Part shown: positions 14,358 to 20,803 of the stretch, in pieces
Position numbering within the stretch: position 1 is the first letter of the stretch
Layout of the letters: every line of letters begins with the position of its first letter
Assembly (NCBI GenBank): GCA_934565775.1
Contig: CAKTIN010000021.1
Coordinates: 1-25,652 of the forward strand
From: an uncultured Oscillospiraceae bacterium
GTDB lineage: Bacteria > Bacillota > Clostridia > Oscillospirales > Oscillospiraceae
Direction: 5' to 3'
Length of the DNA: 25,652 nt
Notes under the pieces: model-generated
Database searches by the model: none
What the model saw: the letters and a program-made list of their open reading frames with translations, nothing else
What the model was told of the DNA's origin: nothing
Made by a program: the position numbers and the translations under genes

Positions 14358-14388
14358 AAAATGGCTGTCTCTTGGAGGCAGCCATTTT
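14358..14388. terminator. Bidirectional terminator between convergent operons
   Basis: AAAATGGCTG (14358-14367) pairs with CAGCCATTTT (14379-14388), with A/T tracts on both sides. It serves the Nudix operon on + and the NfeD-SPFH operon on -, whose last stop codon overlaps the right arm. Confidence 0.75.
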
Positions 14389-14770
14389 ATTGTCCCAGGG
14401 GAAGGTTCCGCCCGATGCCGAAGAGCAGCAGAGCTCCGGCCATTCCCCAGGTGAGCCACTCCGCCCAGGGGTCCAGCCGCTTTGAGCCTGTGCGGATATA
14501 CCGCACCGCCCAGTCCGCCCCCACCGCCAGCCCAAAGGGCAGCAGGCACAGCACTGCTGGGTTATACCCCCAGGCTCCGGCAAAATCCAGGTTCAGGAGA
14601 CACAGGGCCATCCGGCTCACCCCGCAGCCCGGACATTGCAGCCCCGTAAGCAAATGGAACAGGCAGGGGATCCCGAAGCCCAGGCGCCTGCAAAGCATGG
14701 CATAAGCGCAGCCCCCCAGAAGGAGGGCTGCGCACAGGCACAGGACGTGTTTCAGCCGCTTACGCACCAT
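14387..14770 (-). CDS. DUF2752 membrane protein
   Basis: 127 aa with three predicted membrane helices (~8-26, ~60-78, ~105-120). The DUF2752 hallmark is clear: GIPCLFHLLTGLQCPGCGVSR at residues ~33-53, with the CPGCG cysteine motif, then NPAVLCLLPFG. The function of DUF2752 is unknown; the paired cysteines could bind metal or form a disulfide. Its ATG overlaps the previous stop as TGATG, so it is translationally coupled to the DUF4234 gene. It is the last gene of the NfeD-SPFH operon. Confidence 0.88.
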   Translation of the reverse strand: MVRKRLKHVLCLCAALLLGGCAYAMLCRRLGFGIPCLFHLLTGLQCPGCGVSRMALCLLNLDFAGAWGYNPAVLCLLPFGLAVGADWAVRYIRTGSKRLDPWAEWLTWGMAGALLLFGIGRNLPLGQ

Positions 14771-15330
14771 CAGGCTGCGGCGACCTTGTTCAGCTCGCTC
14801 TGAATCAGCGCATAGCTCACGATGCCCAGGCCGAAAATGCCCAGGAGCATATACAGCACGCTGGCGCTGGAATCCGGCGCTTCGCCGTTATACTGATGCA
14901 CGGCATTGACCTTCTCGCCGGCCTTGTACAGCCAGTACCAGCCATAAATGCCGCAGGTCACCAGAGTCAGCAGGAATACCATACCGCCGGAGGTGTCGTC
15001 CAGGCGGCCGCTGGCAGTGTTCAGGTCATTGGCCATGACGATCATCCAGTAGATCCCGTAAATGCCGCAGGTCACAATGCTCAGCACAATGCACAGAGCA
15101 ATGCTCCGGTTGACAATGGGCGCGCGGTAGCCGCCCTGGGGCTGCTGATAGTTTGGCTGCTGATAGTTGGGCTGCTGGTAGTTGGGCTGCTGGTAGTTTG
15201 GCTGCTGATACTGCTGGCCATTAGGCTGCTCGTTCGTCTGCTGGGGCTGCGGCTCCTGCAGCGGCGCGCCGCAGTTGGGGCAGAATTTGGGGCTGCCCTC
15301 ATAATAGGTTCCACAATTCGGACAATTCAT
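14770..15330 (-). CDS. Zinc-ribbon DUF4234 membrane protein with YQQPN repeats
   Basis: 186 aa. The N-terminal zinc ribbon has two CPNCG knuckles (C3/C6 and C17/C20). A Q/P/N-rich linker with tandem YQQPN repeats follows (~40-64). The C-terminal DUF4234 domain has membrane helices, each of the first two ending in TCGIYG-x-YW (~88-95 and ~125-132), and a third near 155-175. The family is common in Clostridia and of unknown function. AAGGAG precedes ATG 15330, 15 bases after the SPFH stop. The TGATG overlap couples it to the DUF2752 gene. The linker repeats are nearly identical at the DNA level, so copy number may vary between strains. Confidence 0.9.
   Translation of the reverse strand: MNCPNCGTYYEGSPKFCPNCGAPLQEPQPQQTNEQPNGQQYQQPNYQQPNYQQPNYQQPNYQQPQGGYRAPIVNRSIALCIVLSIVTCGIYGIYWMIVMANDLNTASGRLDDTSGGMVFLLTLVTCGIYGWYWLYKAGEKVNAVHQYNGEAPDSSASVLYMLLGIFGLGIVSYALIQSELNKVAAA
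15141..15215. repeat. 15-bp tandem repeat inside the DUF4234 gene
   Basis: Four units of GCTGCTG(A/G)TAGTT(T/G)G start at 15141, 15156, 15171 and 15186, and a fifth degenerate unit begins at 15201. Each encodes one YQQPN unit on the minus strand, so gain or loss of a unit keeps the frame. Confidence 0.9.
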
Positions 15331-15345
15331 AATACTTTCTCCTTT

Positions 15346-16272
15346 TTATTCCTTCGCAGACTCCACAATGCCGTTAGCCAGGCCCACAAGCCCCTGCATC
15401 TCGCTGGGGATAATGATCTTGGTCGCCTTGCCGTCTGCAACCTTCTGCATGGCCTCAATGGCCTTCAGCTTAATCACCTGATCGTTGGGGCAGGACTTGT
15501 TCAGCATTTCCAGAGAATCCGCCAGCGCCTTCTGCACCGCCAGGATTGCCTGGGCCTCGCCGTCTGCCCGGAGGATCGCAGCCTGCTTCTCAGCCTCCGC
15601 CCGGAGGATGGCAGCCTGCTTCTCTGCGTCAGCCCGGAGAATAGCGGACTCTTTCTCGCCTTCCGCCACCAGGATCTGAGAGTGCTTGGTGCCTTCCGCC
15701 TGAAGGATCGCCTGACGGCGGTCCCGCTCGGCCTTCATCTGCTTCTCCATGGAATTCTGAATATCCACAGGCGGCAGAATGTTCTTCAGCTCCACACGGT
15801 TGACCTTAATGCCCCAGGGGTCCGTGGCCTCGTCCAGAATGGCCCGCATCTTCGTGTTGATGACGTCCCGGCTGGTGAGGGTCTGGTCCAGCTCCAGCTC
15901 GCCGATGATATTCCGGAGGGTCGTCGCCGTCAGGGTCTCCATGGCCACCATGGGCTGCTCCACGCCGTAGGCGTACAGCTTGGGGTCCGTAATGGCGAAA
16001 TACACCACGGTGTCGATCTGCATGGTAACGTTATCCTTGGTGATTACGGGCTGGGGGGGATAGTCCAGCACCTGCTCCTTCAGGCTGACCCGCTTGGCAA
16101 TGCGCTGGATAAAGGGCGCCTTGAAATGCAGGCCCACGCCCCAGACGTCCTTGAAAGCGCCCAGCTGCTCGACCACATAGGCGCGAGACTGCTGCACGAT
16201 GACGATGTTCTTGATGATAATGAGGAGAATCAGCAGGGCGACTGCCCCTACTACGACCCAAATCCAATTCAT
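15346..16272 (-). CDS. SPFH/stomatin-family membrane scaffold protein (paraslipin/QmcA-like)
   Basis: 308 aa. An N-terminal membrane helix (~3-25) leads into the SPFH/band 7 domain (~26-190) with the stomatin-like RAYVVEQLGAF and LHFKAPFIQR segments. A long charged helix (~185-255) holds repeats of ILRA-(D/E)-x-E-KQAA. The C-terminal stretch includes IIIPSEMQGLVGL (~285-297), typical of stomatin-like proteins. SPFH proteins oligomerise into rings or scaffolds at the membrane and affect protease access and lipid domains. The gene follows an NfeD gene with an 17-base gap; the SPFH-NfeD pair is a well-known conserved operon. GGAGG precedes ATG 16272. Confidence 0.93.
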   Translation of the reverse strand: MNWIWVVVGAVALLILLIIIKNIVIVQQSRAYVVEQLGAFKDVWGVGLHFKAPFIQRIAKRVSLKEQVLDYPPQPVITKDNVTMQIDTVVYFAITDPKLYAYGVEQPMVAMETLTATTLRNIIGELELDQTLTSRDVINTKMRAILDEATDPWGIKVNRVELKNILPPVDIQNSMEKQMKAERDRRQAILQAEGTKHSQILVAEGEKESAILRADAEKQAAILRAEAEKQAAILRADGEAQAILAVQKALADSLEMLNKSCPNDQVIKLKAIEAMQKVADGKATKIIIPSEMQGLVGLANGIVESAKE

Positions 16273-16289
16273 GTTTCCATACCTCCCAG

Positions 16290-16751
16290 TTAAATAAATG
16301 CCTTTTCTTTTTCCGATACAGGGTCTACGATGATCTTTGCACTTTCGACCTTCCGCACCACAACAACGGAATCCTTGGGGATCTCCGCGCCGCTGGCAGA
16401 CCGGGCGCTCCAGAGAACGCCTGCCACCCGGACGCAGCCCGTGTCATGCAGATTGTGGATGGTCTCCGTTACCACGCCGGTCTTGCCCACCAGGGCGTCG
16501 GCGTTGGTCGCCGTGATTTTTGGCCGGATGTACTTCTTCAGCAGGGGCCGCAGCAGCGCCAGGGCCGCAACGGACACCAGGAAGAACAGAAGCACCTGAA
16601 GCCAGACCGGGCCGCCCAGCAGCGTCACAGCCAGGGCCGTCAGCGCCCCCGCCATAAACCACACGGACACCAGGCTGACCGTAGCCGCCTCCGCCAGGAC
16701 GAACAGCAGCAGGAGCACGCTCCAAACCACCGCCGCAATGACCTTCTCCAT
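16290..16751 (-). CDS. NfeD-like membrane protein
   Basis: 153 aa: three hydrophobic helices (~5-70) followed by a small beta-barrel OB-fold (~80-150) containing LVGKTGVVTETI and GCVRVAGVLWSARS, the hallmark of short NfeD proteins. It partners the SPFH protein encoded next. ATG at 16751 is preferred over an upstream extension because AAGGAGG sits six bases before it. It is the first gene of a four-gene operon from the promoter at 16833-16861. Confidence 0.9.
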   Translation of the reverse strand: MEKVIAAVVWSVLLLLFVLAEAATVSLVSVWFMAGALTALAVTLLGGPVWLQVLLFFLVSVAALALLRPLLKKYIRPKITATNADALVGKTGVVTETIHNLHDTGCVRVAGVLWSARSASGAEIPKDSVVVVRKVESAKIIVDPVSEKEKAFI

Positions 16752-16832
16752 ACCATGCCTCCTTCCGCCCGCCACAGGGCTCTATGCCGGGCTGCTTTTG
16801 GGAAAAGTGCGATTCTTTCCCGGATTACTATA

Positions 16833-16861
16833 AGAATACCATCCCCGAAACCAAAGGTCAA
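16833..16861 (-). promoter_or_regulatory. Promoter of the NfeD-SPFH-DUF4234-DUF2752 operon
   Basis: Minus-strand TTGACC (16861-16856), 17-base spacer, TATTCT (16838-16833); about 80 bases before the nfeD start. It is the only convincing promoter for the operon. Confidence 0.75.
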
Positions 16862-16941
16862 GGATTATTTCCCCCCGGGAGCCCTTGGGGTTTTGCTTTC
16901 CCGTTTCCGGGGGAATTTCCCTCCAAAGAGGGAAAAAAGAG

Positions 16942-16970
16942 TTGACAACAGGATGAAAAAAAGGTATAAT
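16942..16970 (+). promoter_or_regulatory. Perfect consensus promoter of tRNA-Leu
   Basis: TTGACA (16942-16947), 17-base spacer, TATAAT (16965-16970): an exact sigma-A consensus, as expected of a highly expressed stable RNA. The leader contains a small hairpin GGCTG/CAGCC (16976-16992) before the mature 5' end. Confidence 0.92.
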
Positions 16971-16999
16971 AGGGAGGCTGTTAGGTACAGCCCTAAGCT

Positions 17000-17084
17000 G
17001 CAAGAGTGTTGGAATAGGTAGACAAGCACGTTTGAGGTGCGTGTGGCAACCGCCGTGTGGGTTCAAGTCCCATCTCTTGCACCA
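17000..17084 (+). tRNA. tRNA-Leu (anticodon GAG)
   Basis: 85 nt including an encoded CCA. Acceptor stem GCAAGAG (17000-17006) pairs with CTCTTGC (17074-17080), discriminator A17081, CCA 17082-17084. Anticodon stem CACGT/GCGTG encloses loop TTGAGGT, anticodon GAG at 17034-17036, reading CTC/CTT leucine codons. It has the long variable arm of class II tRNAs and a GTTCAAG T-loop. A serine assignment was considered, but A73 and the fully paired stem favour leucine. Confidence 0.95.
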
Positions 17085-17305
17085 CAGAATCCGTCTTGCG
17101 AAAGCGAGGCGGATTTTTTCTGTCCCATTCCGGGCGTTCCCCTCCGCGTCCTTCTCTCCGCAGGGGCGGACGGGAGCGCCGGCGCTTTCCCCGCCCTTTC
17201 CCGCTCTGCAAGGGTGAGACGGACCCCTATTTTTTCCATGTAGTCCGGGACCCTTTCCTGTTTTTCCAGAAGATGGAGCGCAAGAATTCGTTCCCGAACC
17301 GTCAT
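17063..17305 (-). CDS. Small conserved-looking protein, 3' end antisense to tRNA-Leu
   Basis: 80 aa as read. The first ~31 residues (MTVRERILALHLLEKQERV, then PDYMEKIGVRLT) look like a genuine short helical protein. The ATG at 17305 has a strong AAGGAGG eight bases upstream and a perfect TATAAT about 30 bases upstream (17330-17335 on the minus strand), although no good -35 is evident. The rest (residues ~35-80) is basic and proline/arginine-rich, and its codons run through the tRNA terminator and the tRNA 3' end in antisense. The real gene may therefore be shorter with its tail replaced by tRNA-proximal DNA, or its stop may have been lost. Function unknown. Confidence 0.5.
   Translation of the reverse strand: MTVRERILALHLLEKQERVPDYMEKIGVRLTLAERERAGKAPALPSAPAERRTRRGTPGMGQKKSASLSQDGFCGARDGT
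17088..17119 (+). terminator. Terminator of tRNA-Leu
   Basis: AATCCGTCTTGC (17088-17099), GAAA tetraloop, GCGAGGCGGATT (17104-17115), then TTTT. Three G-U pairs, otherwise fully paired. Confidence 0.85.
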
Positions 17306-17407
17306 CCTGATCGCCTCCTTGTGGTTTCATTATACGGCATCGCCCTTCAAAAATACAGGGCAGAAGCTGCGGAATAAGCAGGGTAATTCCGCTTTTTCAG
17401 AAAAATA

Positions 17408-17444
17408 GGCGGCGCACCGGGGATCCCGTCCGCCGGTGCGCCGC
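17408..17444 (-). terminator. Terminator of the helix-turn-helix gene
   Basis: Minus-strand GCGGCGCACCGG (17444-17433) pairs with CCGGTGCGCCGC (17420-17409), loop of about 12 bases, followed by CTATTTTTCT. It begins four bases after the stop codon. Confidence 0.85.
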
Positions 17445-17447
17445 GCC

Positions 17448-17957
17448 TTATTGTCCGCTCTTGAGGCGGTATTGCTCCGCGTTGATCTTCCCGTTCGCCA
17501 GCATTTTCTCCGCCCAGAGCTGCAGCGTCTCCACCGTAATGGAGATCCGTTCCAGCTCCCGCTGAATGTGGATAAAATCGTCCAGCTCGTCGTCCGAGAT
17601 CACGCCGTCTGCGGCAATCTCAATGAGCCGGTCCTTGGTTTTGGAGACGGAATTGAGAGAGGCCAGCATCTCCAGCACAATGGCGGAGAGCTCCTTGACA
17701 TGGATCTCGGGAACATACTGCCTGCCGATGGGGCACTCATTGGAGCAGTAAAAGTTGCACAAGGAGGGCTTTTTATACTTCTGCGCCATGAGGAGCACCT
17801 CCTCCGGCTGCGGAAGGGAGCGCTCATTCTCGATCTTCTCGATCCGGTCCTCCGATACGCCCTCCAGGAGCGCTTCGGCCTCCGCCCGGGTAAGCCGCAG
17901 CTCTTCCCGCGCCACCTGATAGGGGTTTTTCTTCTCTTTGACAGACGCTCTGCCCAT
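17448..17957 (-). CDS. Helix-turn-helix domain protein with a cysteine motif
   Basis: 169 aa. An N-terminal XRE-like helix-turn-helix (~8-62) includes EELRLTRAEAEALLEGVSEDRIEKIEN-type helices with a typical SLPQPEEVLLMAQKY end. A cysteine segment, CNFYCSNECPIG, lies at ~67-78. A helical C-terminal part (~85-165) has many acidic and hydrophobic repeats. The protein type is common in Clostridia and annotated only as an XRE-like regulator. The cysteines could bind a metal or FeS cluster, which is inference. ATG 17957 is preferred over an upstream ATG because GGGAGG lies upstream at better spacing. It is monocistronic with its own promoter and terminator. Confidence 0.82.
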   Translation of the reverse strand: MGRASVKEKKNPYQVAREELRLTRAEAEALLEGVSEDRIEKIENERSLPQPEEVLLMAQKYKKPSLCNFYCSNECPIGRQYVPEIHVKELSAIVLEMLASLNSVSKTKDRLIEIAADGVISDDELDDFIHIQRELERISITVETLQLWAEKMLANGKINAEQYRLKSGQ

Positions 17958-18001
17958 CTCTCCCGCCTCCCCATGCCCGTTTCGGCACATTTTTCATGCC
18001 T

Positions 18002-18030
18002 ATTGTAACAGGCCAAGCGGAAAGAATCAA
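18002..18030 (-). promoter_or_regulatory. Promoter of the helix-turn-helix gene
   Basis: Minus-strand TTGATT (18030-18025), 17-base spacer, TACAAT (18007-18002), about 45 bases before the ATG. Confidence 0.65.
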
Positions 18031-18786
18031 GAGCGGAGCCGCATTTCCTGCTCTGCCGGCCGCCAGGACTGGCAGAGCGTTTCCACACGCCCCGGCTTTA
18101 AGGAGCTGCTAAATTGTGCGCTTCTCCTGTTTTGAACCGACGCCCAAGCATCGCTGCCTGCTCCGCCCCCGGCGGGGCCCTTTCCTCTGGGGGAAAGGGC
18201 CGAAAGCCCACCGGGCTGCGGCCCGGACCCAGGAGCCCAGGCGGCGCTGCGGGATAATTTCCCGGCAGAATTTGTAAGCCGCTGCGTCGCACCGCCTCTG
18301 TTTCGACACGCGGCAGCGCTTGGCCGCGCACACGCCCGAAATGCACCGGGCAGAGCTTGACAGCAGTTGCGTTGGGAGATGTGCATCATGCCGCCCGATG
18401 GTGCCGGACATAACAAGATGGTTCAAGCATGACCCAGTGCGCCGGGCATAACCCAATGGCGTGGCGCGAAATAGAAAATGAGTGGAAATATGTGTAGATT
18501 TTCAAATTACGATTGGTACACGCCAAAATTATTTCTAAAAAATTCGAAATTTCGGAAGGCCAAAGGCTCCCTTGTGGAAAGGGCGGGTGCAACCCGCTGC
18601 GGATCAAAATAGGACGCTTGCCGGTGGCAAGCGCACCACACAAAAATCTTTGATTTTTGATTGAGGGATTGAAAGCTCTTTCATTCTGAGAAGGGCTCCA
18701 ATAATCGGAGCCCAAGCATCACCGCCCGCGCCGCCCCCGGCGGGGCCCGAAGCGCCGGGACAAACCGTCCCGGCGCTTGTTTTGAT
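18031..18786. other. Non-coding, hairpin-rich intergenic region
   Basis: About 750 bases without a supportable gene. Several frames are open on the minus strand, but they lack ribosome sites and have arginine/serine-rich, low-complexity translations. The right half carries consecutive small dyads: GCGGGT/ACCCGC (18583-18597), CGCTTGCC/GGCAAGCG (18615-18633), CAAAAATC/GATTTTTG (18641-18659), GAAAG/CTTTC (18671-18682), GGGCTCC/GGAGCCC (18693-18713) and AAGCGCCGGGAC/GTCCCGGCGCTT (18750-18778). An AT-rich island lies at ~18465-18560. It looks like dispersed repeat DNA; the last hairpin may also terminate flavodoxin transcription. Confidence 0.6.
18143..18748. repeat. Imperfect 38-bp direct repeats at the two ends of the non-coding region
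   Basis: The copies at 18143-18180 and 18711-18748 agree at 34 of 38 positions. Both start CCCAAGCATC and end CCGCCCCCGGCGGGGCCC. They enclose 530 bases of non-coding DNA. They could be the ends of a small mobile or recombining element, or two members of a dispersed repeat family. Confidence 0.7.
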
Positions 18787-19209
18787 TCAAGCCAAGGCCT
18801 TGCCCAGGTCCTTACATGCCTGGATTGCTTCGTCGTCCGGAGCCTCGTTGCAGATCACGCTATCGCAAACCAGATCTGCCCCGTCTTTTTTGCAGACGTC
18901 CTCCCAGTTGCGCATCCACTCGCCGTCGCCCCAGCCGTAGGAGCCGAACAGCGCGATCCGCTTGCCGGAGAGCTTGCTTTCGCAGCTTTCAAACAGGGGT
19001 GCAAACTCGTCCTCCTCCAGGGTCTCCGCGCCCATGGCCGGGCAGCCAAAGGCGACGGCCTCATAGGCGTCCATCTGCCCGGGGCCGAACTCCCCGGCGG
19101 CCAGCACGGTGGTCTCGGCTCCCGCCTCCTTCGCGCCCGCCGCGACCGCCTGCGCCATGGCCTCGGTGTTGCCCGTGCCGCTCCAATAAACAATTGCAAC
19201 TTTTTTCAT
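18787..19209 (-). CDS. Flavodoxin
   Basis: 140 aa, the size of short-chain flavodoxins. The FMN-phosphate loop S10-G-T-G-N-T15 follows the first beta-strand (KKVAIVYW). The later FMN-contact loops are FGCPAMGAETLEEDEF (~54-69) and FGSYGWGDGEWM (~88-99). Flavodoxin is a soluble FMN electron carrier that replaces ferredoxin when iron is scarce. It lies 32 bases downstream of the DUF3793 gene, likely in one transcript. Two GTTAGC-N4-GCTAAC dyads stand upstream of that unit, consistent with metal control. The ribosome site before ATG 19209 is modest (AAAGG). Confidence 0.95.
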   Translation of the reverse strand: MKKVAIVYWSGTGNTEAMAQAVAAGAKEAGAETTVLAAGEFGPGQMDAYEAVAFGCPAMGAETLEEDEFAPLFESCESKLSGKRIALFGSYGWGDGEWMRNWEDVCKKDGADLVCDSVICNEAPDDEAIQACKDLGKALA

Positions 19210-19241
19210 GGTAAAACCAAACCTTTCTTTTGAAATCTATA

Positions 19242-19793
19242 TCAACCGGCTACCGTGAGCCGCTCGACTGACTTGCCCCGGGCATACTGATCCCGGTAAA
19301 CCTGGGTGCACTTTTTATAGCGGGCAAAGGTTTTCTGCGCCGCCTCCACATCCCCATACACCTTCCAGCACCCCACACATTTACACCGCTCTGCCCGGTT
19401 TTCAATAAATCCGGAAACATCCTCCGGGGGATAGCCCAGGAAAAGGCCGATCTCATGGGGAAATTCTCCGTTTTCCCGAATCCGCTTACCCAGCAGCACC
19501 ACGCACTGGTCCGGCGCCTCCGACCGATAGCCCCGCTCCCGAAGCAGACGGCGTGCCGCCTCGTTTTGCAGGTCCCGGGACAGCCGCGCCGGGCGGTAGA
19601 GATAGATCAGCGCCCGGCCCCCATGGCAGCGCAGAGGCAAAATGCGCACCCCCTTGCACGCCAGCGCCCCGTTCCAGAAGCGAAGGGTCTGCCGCAGCTC
19701 CCCCTCCGTTTCATAGGGGCAGGTGAACAGGTTCCCGGTTTTCATCCCCGCAAGGGTGGGGGAGCAGTGTTGGATCAGCATTTCCTCTGACAT
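19242..19793 (-). CDS. DUF3793 family protein
   Basis: 183 aa matching the DUF3793 pattern: HCSPTLAGMKTGNLF near the N-terminus (9-23), RALIYLYRP (~64-72), HEIGLFLGYPPEDVSGFI (~113-130), and a cysteine-containing CKCVGCWKVYGD segment (~138-149) followed by a basic helix. The function is unknown. In Clostridia the family is often located next to flavodoxin, and this is seen here. Upstream dyads suggest expression under metal limitation, so a role in heme or iron handling is plausible but unproven. AAGGAGG lies just before ATG 19793. It is the first gene of the unit with flavodoxin. Confidence 0.88.
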   Translation of the reverse strand: MSEEMLIQHCSPTLAGMKTGNLFTCPYETEGELRQTLRFWNGALACKGVRILPLRCHGGRALIYLYRPARLSRDLQNEAARRLLRERGYRSEAPDQCVVLLGKRIRENGEFPHEIGLFLGYPPEDVSGFIENRAERCKCVGCWKVYGDVEAAQKTFARYKKCTQVYRDQYARGKSVERLTVAG

Positions 19794-19811
19794 GATATCC
19801 CTCCTTCTTTA

Positions 19812-19827
19812 GTTAGCACCTGCTAAC
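19812..19827 (-). promoter_or_regulatory. Dyad operator 1, GTTAGC-N4-GCTAAC, before the DUF3793 gene
   Basis: GTTAGCACCTGCTAAC; perfect 7+7 arms (GTTAGCA/TGCTAAC). The flanks extend it to TAGTTAGCACCTGCTAACCTA, which resembles a DtxR/IdeR-type metal box (TAGGTTAG half-sites). It sits 19 bases before the DUF3793 ATG, close to the ribosome site. Confidence 0.65.
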
Positions 19828-19887
19828 CTAAAGGTAAATTTCTACAGTCCTCGGCAAAGCGTTGCGGTACTGGTCTGCTTCTCGGCA

Positions 19888-19903
19888 GTTAGCATGTGCT
19901 AAC
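19888..19903 (-). promoter_or_regulatory. Dyad operator 2, GTTAGC-N4-GCTAAC
   Basis: GTTAGCATGTGCTAAC, within an 18-bp gapped palindrome AGTTAGCATGTGCTAACT (19887-19904) with a two-base centre. It lies 76 bases from operator 1, the spacing expected if the DUF3793/flavodoxin promoter lies between or over them. I could not identify a clear -10/-35 pair there. Confidence 0.65.
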
Positions 19904-19914
19904 TACTGGTTTTA

Positions 19915-19949
19915 AGAAAAAGGGTGCGCCCGGCGGGCTCCCTTTTTCT
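19915..19949. terminator. Terminator of the methyltransferase gene (bidirectional shape)
   Basis: AGAAAAAGGG (19915-19924) pairs with CCCTTTTTCT (19940-19949), with an inner GCCCGG-type stem. On the minus strand it is followed by TTAAAA. It separates the methyltransferase from the DUF3793/flavodoxin unit. Confidence 0.75.
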
Positions 19950-20015
19950 GCATTATACCCCATCCGGAGGGGCTTTGTCAAGAGGCAGGTTCCCCCCGCC
20001 TCCGGCAAGAAGCGG

Positions 20016-20630
20016 TCAGCCGCCCTTTCCGCTCTTCTCGCACTCCGCATAGGTCAGGGGGAACGACGCCTTTAGCACCCGGCTGCGCCGGATCCGCCAA
20101 CCGTTCGCCTCCAGGAAGGCCAGATAGCCCCGGCTGGACCATCTGCTGTGCAGGGGGAATCCCGCCAGCCGCATCAGACGGGCCTTGATCCGGCCCCTTA
20201 TCGTATTGTCCCCATGGGTGAAGGTGGGAGCGATCAGAATGCCATCCTCCCGCAGCACCCGGCGGATCTCCTTCAGAGCCTTCTCCGGCTCCGGCACGAT
20301 GTGCAGGGCGTTGGCCACGATCACCACGTCAAATGCTCCGTCCCCATAAGGCAGGTGAAACATATCCCCCACCGAAAAGTGCAGCTTTGCCGATGAATTC
20401 TCCCGGCGGGCCTGGGCAATCATCTCCGGCGACGCGTCCGTCGCTTCGATCATGCGCACCGCTCCCGCCAGGTGCCGGGCTAGGAGCCCTGTCCCCGTCG
20501 CCAGCTCCAGAACGGTCTTATCCTGCACCACCGGACGGATTAGGGCGTACAGTGCCTCATACGCGCTCTGATCCCTCTTCATAAACCGGTCGTACCGCCC
20601 GGCATTTCGGTCCCAGAAGTTCTTTTTCAT
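20016..20630 (-). CDS. Class I SAM-dependent methyltransferase
   Basis: 204 aa, Methyltransf_11/UbiE-like. SAM-binding motif I VLELATGTG at 40-48, acidic end of beta-2 in IEATDAS (~61-67), motif with GDMFHLPYGDGAFDVVI (~88-104) and post-motif NALHIVPEPEKALKEI (~107-122). The N-terminus NFWDRNAGRYDRFMKRD is typical of phospholipid N-methyltransferase- or UbiE-like relatives acting on small molecules. The substrate is unknown. GAGGAG precedes ATG 20630. A third GTTAGC dyad lies 17 bases upstream of the ATG in its leader, linking it to the DUF3793/flavodoxin unit. It is transcribed alone from the promoter at 20709-20736. Confidence 0.92.
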   Translation of the reverse strand: MKKNFWDRNAGRYDRFMKRDQSAYEALYALIRPVVQDKTVLELATGTGLLARHLAGAVRMIEATDASPEMIAQARRENSSAKLHFSVGDMFHLPYGDGAFDVVIVANALHIVPEPEKALKEIRRVLREDGILIAPTFTHGDNTIRGRIKARLMRLAGFPLHSRWSSRGYLAFLEANGWRIRRSRVLKASFPLTYAECEKSGKGG

Positions 20631-20646
20631 GGCTTGCTCCTCTAGA

Positions 20647-20662
20647 GTTAGCCGCAGCTAAC
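20647..20662 (-). promoter_or_regulatory. Dyad operator 3, GTTAGC-N4-GCTAAC, in the methyltransferase leader
   Basis: GTTAGCCGCAGCTAAC, same arms and spacing as the two sites at 19812 and 19888. It is ~45 bases downstream of the promoter -10. The dyad is extended by AGAGT/ACTCT and could also fold as an RNA hairpin just before the ribosome site. Confidence 0.55.
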
Positions 20663-20708
20663 GGTTGACTCTATAAAATGCCGCCCCAGGGCGGAACTCT
20701 CTGCTCAC

Positions 20709-20736
20709 ATTATAGCACAGGAATTCCCGCCGTCAA
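20709..20736 (-). promoter_or_regulatory. Promoter of the methyltransferase gene
   Basis: Minus-strand TTGACG (20736-20731), 16-base spacer, TATAAT (20714-20709). A GCCC/GGGC hairpin lies in the leader at ~20681-20694. Confidence 0.75.
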
Positions 20737-20803
20737 TAGGGGCCGCATTTTCTCCCGGATTTCTGCATTCTCTTCCTTCTGTGTGAGCGCCCGGTGCGCC
20801 CAT

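Noticed and set aside
14896-16293. Long + strand open frame opposite the SPFH and DUF4234 genes
   Set aside because: Antisense to genes with recognisable domains; leucine/histidine-rich without domain features or start signals.
17032-17038. tRNA-Ser reading (anticodon TGA) of the class II tRNA
   Set aside because: Shifting the loop breaks the anticodon stem, and discriminator A73 fits leucine, not serine.
18027-18715. Minus-strand open frames in the non-coding block, about 110-130 codons each
   Set aside because: No ribosome sites, Arg/Ser/Cys-rich translations, and overlap with hairpins and repeats; better explained as repeat DNA.
18583-18778. CRISPR array suggested by serial short dyads
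   Set aside because: The dyads have different sequences and irregular spacing; there is no repeated unit with spacers and no cas gene.
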